This document shows positions 58,060 to 64,000 of a stretch of DNA of 64,000 nucleotides, piece by piece. This stretch comes from Phragmites australis (Eukaryota; Streptophyta; Magnoliopsida; Poales; Poaceae): assembly GCF_958298935.1 (NCBI RefSeq), contig NC_084929.1, positions 3,100,001 through 3,164,000 of the forward strand. The letters run 5' to 3'. Each line of letters opens with the position of its first letter. Position 1 is the first letter of the stretch. The notes beneath the pieces are model-generated. The model made no database searches. It worked only from the letters and a program-made list of their open reading frames with translations, and was not told the DNA's origin. Position numbers and translations under genes: made by a program.

Positions 58060-58985
58060 CTCACTTAGTGGCGGATGTAGAGTCAAAAAGTAAAAAAAAG
58101 CTCTCCCTCCACTATTATAGAATATGCCTTATATACCAGCGCATTATTATTGGTGCCTTATGAGCTGATAACAATAGAGCATCACTGTCAATTCATATCA
58201 AGAACATGCATTAAAAGTCTATTAAAAAGAACCAACAGTGATAATTGACTATTACTGTCGGTTCTAACTACAAACCGGCAGTGATAAACATGTATAGGTC
58301 ATGTAGAGCGATGAAGTAATTGTCGTCGATTGCCACGAGCAAACCGGTTGACCAACGTGGTCGATGAACAAACCACCGCGGTCGAGGACCCGACCAGAGG
58401 GCTAACTATTTGAGCAGACCAGGAACAATGTCCATTTTCGAGCAGTGATAATGGATGATAATTTATCTTAAAAAATTATAATTATTTCATACGAAGTTGG
58501 ATGGGGACAAACTTTATATGAAAGTTGTAGCGCTTGACGAGATCTACAACTTTGTAGTTGAAAGCTTTTTAATTTGAGATCATTTAAATACCCAAATAAT
58601 CATAACAAAATTTTAGGACATAAGTATCAAACTGAAAGCATATTCTATTGTTATCACTAGTACTTCTATGATGTGATTATAAGGATGTATCGTCTGAGCT
58701 GAAAGTACCCGGATTAGAGTGTCATGAACTGCACACGTATGAAAAATCGTATAGAAACTGACTATCACTACTGGCTGAAAGCTTCAGCCGGCAGTGATAA
58801 CCTTATTCACTGTCGATTAGTCATAGATTATCACTACTCGTTACCTACAGTCGAGAGGAAGGAGGAAGAAGAGGAGCACCACTATAGAAAGTCTCCCCTC
58901 AAGCAGCTAAAGAAATTGTGCTACGTTCTTAGCTTGCATTGGAGCATGGGGCAGATCCTAGGACATAAATTAAATGTATTCCATC
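58060..58985. mobile_element. CACTA-like non-autonomous fragment
   Basis: Repeated CAGTGATAA and ACTGTCGGTTCTAAC words near 58215-58285 and 58760-58850, partly in inverted pairs, resemble CACTA subterminal repeats. The segment 58430-58660 (TTATCTTAAAAAATT, GAGATCTACAACTTTGTAGTT) aligns with 63365-63560 inside the CACTA end at the right of the window. Exact ends not found. Confidence 0.55.
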
Positions 58986-59764
58986 CAATGCAAGACAAAA
59001 TACTCCTGGTAAATTAGCAAGTAAAAAGACTGCTTAGAACGCATGGATTTCACAAGAACCGAAGAAGTCCAAACAAATTCTCGCGCTTCAAATAAACCTA
59101 AATTTTATTTGGTGTTTGTGTGGTTGTGAATCTCAGTGGCACGACGACGAGCATCCTAGCCTTCAACTTGGGCCAAGGAATTGGGGAATATATATCCATC
59201 CGGTGTAAAACAGAAATATTCCTGGTACATGGTACATCAATATTAGCCGAGTAGGAGAGACTAAGGCAGAATGCAACTATTTCACCGATCGTGCCATCGT
59301 GGCATCCGGCCGGACATGTACAGTTAATAGCATTTCACCGATCAGTTTTAACACTATACAACCGACCGGTGCTTGGGTCCAACAACACTTGACCAACTTA
59401 ATTATCTCTTCCATTCTGCCGATCGAGATCAAGCATGGGGTAATATTGGATTACGCGCGGTTAATTAAGTGGACGTGCGTCGCATAATGCATGTTAGGCA
59501 CATGATTATATGTAGTGTTGCCTCCTTTAATCGTTTCCTTTTTTCCTTCATCTATATGCACGAGCATGAGTGCACGACCAATGCGGCTGGTTAGTTCAAC
59601 CTCCATAACATCTCTTGCTCGTTGAAGTATAAATGAATTGTGCCTGTGACTTCTCTCATCAACTTAATCTTTTGGATAAACTCATTTGGCAACAGAGTTA
59701 AAAAACTGAAGGACTAGTCGACTAGAGATAGGATACCATTGGAGAAAATTGGAAACCATATATA
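58986..59764. other. Intergenic spacer
   Basis: No gene recognised. TTTCACCGATC recurs at about 59279 and 59333. Confidence 0.4.
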
Positions 59765-59772
59765 AACCTCTT

Positions 59773-59952
59773 CAGTGGCGGAGCCAGGATATATGGCCTA
59801 TAGATAGGTGCTAGCCCAATAGATAGGTGCTCAGCCAATAGAAATTAGGCTAAATTTTAGTCTTTTGGGTCTGCTATTACACATATTTAACTTTAGTTTA
59901 CTGGGTTAAGCCCATGCTGCAGCACCCCAGAATGGGCCTTGTCTCCGCACTG
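59773..59952. mobile_element. hAT-type MITE (180 bp)
   Basis: Perfect 8-bp duplication AACCTCTT (59765-59772 and 59953-59960). Ends CAGTGGCGGAGCCAGG and, reverse complemented, CAGTGCGGAGACAAGG. This is the common CAGTGGCGGAGCC family of grass genomes. Confidence 0.85.
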
Positions 59953-59960
59953 AACCTCTT

Positions 59961-61270
59961 ACACTCGCTTACTAACACACCTACTAGGGGCAGTCATCCC
60001 TGGACAAAGGTTTACATATGTACACTAATATTTTTTTACAACAAAATTATAGTTTAGTAGATATATTATGTATATACTCTATATTATTTTTGTTGCATTT
60101 ACATTGTATAATATTCTATAAGATAATCATCGTAGTTGAGTTTTAACTTGTATATATTTAGTATTTTCAGTTACTAGTCTTGAATTTAGACTAAGTCGAG
60201 TAGTTGGACGGAATAAACTTTTAATCTTAAACTCCTCTTGATGCTTTGACATGAAACATTTCAAGCAAGCTAGTTTTTCTAAAGATGACCTTTGACAATT
60301 TTATAAATCATATAAACTATGAAATACTATATTCTTGATCACCTTGTTCGTAATTGCTTTGACGTAGTCAATACTTGTGCTAAGGCTAGTTTGATGAATT
60401 TCTTACTATAAGCTTCTTGGTTCAAAATAGTGAATTAGAAAACATTGTACTATATTTTTTATCTTTGTCAAATGTTTAGATCATGATAGAACCTCGGGGG
60501 AACTTGTGTTCCTTATGTCGCAAAGACACTACTTAACTTAATCTCATGAAAACTTGATAATTTATGAAAATTGAATAATTTTAAGCAATTAAGTTTCTTG
60601 TGCTAAGATATGATCCAATATGGTTGTCTTGATGCCTTAAGGTGTTTTGTCGTACCCAGTCGTGTGATATTTCGCTTTGATAAGAGACAACTTGAGGATA
60701 AAATAAATTATAGAGAATTGTGCCTAAATGTTAAACTTTTAAATTACTTGATCTAACTAAGTCTTGGTTTCATATGTGAGCGTTTGCAAAGTCTACTGTC
60801 ATGAATGCTCGTTTGCCTAGTTTGAGATTGAAATTTACTAGCTTTTAATGCTTGTATTGCCTCAGTATGAGTGGATGCTTATGTGGTGGTCGCTTTTATC
60901 ATGATTCAACTATGTGAACTTAAATGCATCAATAATTCTTCAGGTTTAGCTTGTGTAGCTTCATGCTCTTGTGTCACTCTCTTTTTGAACCTTTGTGCGA
61001 TGGTAAGCTCCACCTTCTACTCTCCATAGCCTTTTGACATTTTTAGTATTTGCATATGCTTTGTGATATACTTGTGGAAGCTTATTAGGATTGCATGTTC
61101 AAGCATTGCATGGTGTTTGTCCTTGATGTTTCCATTGCAAAAGGGGGAGAAATTATGCACTAATCTACAAAGAAGAATCTTGCAAAAATAAAAGCTATTC
61201 ATTGTCACCAAGGAGGAGAAAAGATTGTTCTGGTTTTGGTTTGGCTTTGGCTTTAGGCTTTTACATTCCA
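59961..61270. other. AT-rich non-coding region, possibly internal retroelement DNA
   Basis: No conserved domain seen. AAGGGGGAGAAATTATGCAC at about 61141 resembles purine-rich runs near 3' ends of Sirevirus-like internal regions. Confidence 0.35.
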
Positions 61271-62921
61271 TCTTATATTAAGTGATCATATTCTTACTTT
61301 CATTTAGATTTTGGTCACTTAGATATATCAATTGGTTTATGTGCTTCAACTAATTCTTTGTTTTTCATGTGTGTTGTCAATGGACTTATCAAGGGAGAAA
61401 ATGAGAAACTAAGTGAATATGTATCTTGGTTTATATGTGATGAGTCATTAACAATGTATAAATTGAGTTGAGTTTGGTTTGCATGAGCTTGTTTATGCAT
61501 GATTTTGATTGTGACTAACCAAGGTTGGAGAGAAAAATGGAATTGGTGAGTGTGTCTCTGAGTCAGGAAAAATAGCACTCACCGGATGGTTCGGTGTTTA
61601 GTGAAGTGAACACACCAGATGGTCTGGTGTTCAGAAGGTTTTCACGTTGGAGTATTTCAAGTAAGAGACAAAAATAGAAGTGTACACCGGATGGTCCGGT
61701 GTTCAAGTGAGGAGTACACCCGACCATTTTTTTAGGAGACGTGTTTCTTGGTGCTAGAATGAAGTTGCACGCCGAATGATCCTGTGATGAGTAGTTGTGC
61801 ACATCGGATGTTTCATTGGAGAATTTTTCAGAAGTTTTCCCTTGGCTTAGTAGAGAAAGAGCTTTTATACATGTCGGATGGTCCGCTGTGTACACTGGAG
61901 GCTTCAACTAAGTGTTTTCTAGAGTTTTTACATTCGTAAAATGGAAGATGAGATTACACATCAGATGGTCTCGTGCTCAGAAGGAGTGTACACCAGATTA
62001 TCCTATATTCACGTTTTTTTGTGTGGTGAACTTTTCAACAGAGATTTGCGAGTTTGACTAATTGGAGATGGAATTGGAGAAATGTATGTGCTTGTCTTAA
62101 GATGTATAGGTGATAGATGCAACTTAACGATCAACGGCACGATGATCGAAGCTAAGCAGGGTTCTTAGTGCCGAACGATCAAGGAGACTGGACGAAGTCA
62201 AGAGTGATCTTAACTGTGCACGTGGAGATCAAGCAAAGCGTGAAAAGTTGGATGAAGACAGTGTGTTGATAAAATCAAGCGAAATGTATACTGGTGTGAG
62301 TGACTAGGCGGCCCGAGGGATTGGGAGCGAGAGAGACTTGTCAACGGTCAAGACTGCAAGACGAAGTATACGACAACGTAAGGCTTGCTTAAGGTGTAAG
62401 CAAGTGGTGGTGAGTCATACTTTGAGAAGCGTGCATGGTGGTTTCGTGGTTTGGCCTCAAAACCTTGGGAAGGAGGAATGCATGTGGCATCATTGTGAAG
62501 CTTACGTCGACACGAAGCTAAGTCATGAAGGTGCTACAACCATTCGATTTACAGAGGAAAAGTTGAACGAAAATACCATCGGTGTCAAGTAGGAGTGTAT
62601 TGGAAGATGAGGGAATTTAAGAGCTTAGGAAGCTCCCAAGTCCTATAAATAGAGGAGACGGGCTGTGTGAGCTCCTTAGGGCCAGTCATTTGAGATTATG
62701 TGCTAGGATTTTATAGGAGAGGAAGAGGAAGAACAGAGCTTAGCTTTTGTATTAGGTGAGAGCTTTTATAGGTAAAAATACTTTGTAATCCTCCGAAAAT
62801 AGGATGTTCGTCTGCAAGAAATAAAGTTTATATTTCTTCTTGTTCTTGTGTTCATCTCCTTCTAGTTTTCATCTATTGGCTTCCCTTACAAATTTGCAAG
62901 TCTTTGGTTTTCAATTATGAT
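61271..62921 (+). mobile_element. LTR-retroelement remnant with CCGGA/TCCGG-rich LTR-like sequence
   Basis: TGTGTTGTCAATGG and AAGGGAGAAAATGAG (about 61370-61405) recall the end of a Sirevirus-like internal region. From 61570 to 62010, CACCGGATGGTTCGGTGTT-like words recur at roughly 50-130 bp spacing, as in the LTRs at 30.5-33.4 kb. A TATA box (TATAAATAG, 62644-62652) follows. No second LTR in the window. Confidence 0.5.
62644..62652 (+). promoter_or_regulatory. TATA box of the LTR-like sequence
   Basis: CCTATAAATAGAGGAG followed by a leader-like stretch (TGTGTGAGCTCC). Confidence 0.45.
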
Positions 62922-64000
62922 CACTACTACATAAACTATATTTTGAGACACTCAGGGTGCCTTTCTACAGGCGGGTTATATGGCAAACTGCCTGAGCGAT
63001 TTTCAAAGGCGGGTGATAGAAGAAACATCATGTGTAAAGGTCATTTTATATAGGCGGTTCCTTATGTGAACCGCATGTGAAAATCGTACCATTTTCACAG
63101 GCGGTTCCTTATAGGAATCGTCTGTGGAAATGGTTATTTTCGCAGGCGGGTCCTTATATGAACCGCTTGTGAAAATGATATGATTTCCACAGGCGGTTCA
63201 TATAAGGAACCGCATGTGGAAATTGATCATTTTCGTAGATGATTTCTTATGTAAACTACTTATGAAAATAGACTGATTAATATAGGCAGTTCACATAAGG
63301 AACCGCCTGTGATAATGAACATTTTCACAGGCTGTTCACATAAAGAACCACCTTTGAAAATGGATACTAGTTTATCTTAAAAAATTCATAACTTTCTCAT
63401 ACGAACTCGGATGGAGACAAAAATTTTATGAAAATTGTAGCTCTCGATGAGATCTACAACTTTGTAGTTAAAAACTTTTCAGGTAAGGTAATTATGTATC
63501 TAAATAATTAGTTTAAGTTTTACACATAAGTTTCGATCGCACATATGCTATTGTTACCAGAAGTCCTATTAATATAAGTAAACTTAGAGAAGAAAAAGAA
63601 TATTACCAACTTCAACATCTCTAGCAAAATCAACTAGAAGAAGATCAAATACCCCACTATCAATAACAAGACTCTGCATATAGAAGTACTAATGATAACA
63701 ATAGCATCAAGTGTCATCAAGCGTCAGCACGGCCATAAATATTTTTTATTTTTATTTTATTTTCTCTTATTTTTGCTCACCTCAATAGCACTAGAATAGG
63801 AACCATGATAATATTTCTGCTCAAGTTTGATGTAAGGGGTGACGGCTATGTAGACAAACGCGTGTTCCGAAAATAGTGCATAAACTTTCGGGGGTGAGAA
63901 CTCAATTTTTTAAGCCGTTTTTAGCCTAAAAAAATTGCCAAACCCGACAATGTCGGGGAGAAACAGATATAACTTTTTATATAGATATCCATAGAGTCAA
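62922..64000. mobile_element. End of a CACTA transposon, continuing beyond the window
   Basis: Begins with the CACTACTACA terminus. Then 62965-63360 holds at least eight copies, in both orientations, of a subterminal unit built on TTTTCACAGGCGGTTCCTTAT and ATAAGGAACCGCCTGTGAAAA. Such arrays bind the transposase in CACTA elements. The rest to 64000 shows no transposase coding sequence. The other end is outside the window. Confidence 0.8.

Noticed and set aside
63000..63360. CRISPR-like array of regular repeats
   Set aside because: The units occur in both orientations and variable spacing next to a CACTA terminus; they are transposon subterminal repeats.

Overview
The window looks like nuclear DNA of a grass (Poaceae), probably a panicoid relative of sorghum, sugarcane or millet. 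This is inferred from GC-rich genes with few introns, AT-rich spacers and stacked transposons of grass type (hAT, LINE, copia, long-LTR retrotransposons, a MULE with a plant mobile domain gene, CACTA). The species cannot be fixed from the sequence alone.

Four host genes are supported. At the left edge (259-719, minus) are two exons of a SpoU-type RNA 2'-O-methyltransferase that runs out of the window. At 9,699-13,486 (minus) is a two-exon RING E3 ligase of the RF298/RF4 type. At 42,218-43,363 (plus) is a two-exon histidine phosphatase of the phosphoglycerate-mutase-like AT74/AT74H type. At 53,874-54,926 (minus) is an intronless S-adenosylmethionine decarboxylase proenzyme. A fifth locus near 35.5 kb has the look of a first untranslated exon with a splice donor, but no coding exon follows that I can recognise. 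These genes are unrelated in function and are not an operon.

Transposons fill most of the rest. At 0.9-7.9 kb a decayed hAT element has been entered by a LINE (13-bp target duplication), which holds an LTR fragment. At 16.9-20.4 kb is a probable solo LTR. At 20.8-26.1 kb is a decayed Ty1-copia element with two LTRs and a large deletion removing gag. At 26.2-28.0 kb is an approximately 1-kb tandem duplication of an unknown AT-rich repeat. At 28.9-34.2 kb is a short-LTR retrotransposon (CGACG target duplication) with a second LTR element nested inside. At 39.3-41.1 kb is another copia fragment. At 46.5-51.9 kb is a long-TIR Mutator-like element with a perfect 9-bp duplication, carrying a plant-mobile-domain gene with several nonsense mutations. 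Small hAT elements with recognisable 8-bp duplications sit at 28.0, 45.2, 56.4 and 59.8 kb. A CACTA end enters at 62.9 kb and continues out of the window.

I see no CRISPR, prokaryotic operon or clearly new coding system. The most distinctive items are the MULE with its palindrome-studded TIRs and PMD gene, the layered insertions, the CCGGA/TCCGG-rich LTR family seen at separated loci, and the decarboxylase gene with a two-codon upstream ORF and a CT-repeat promoter.
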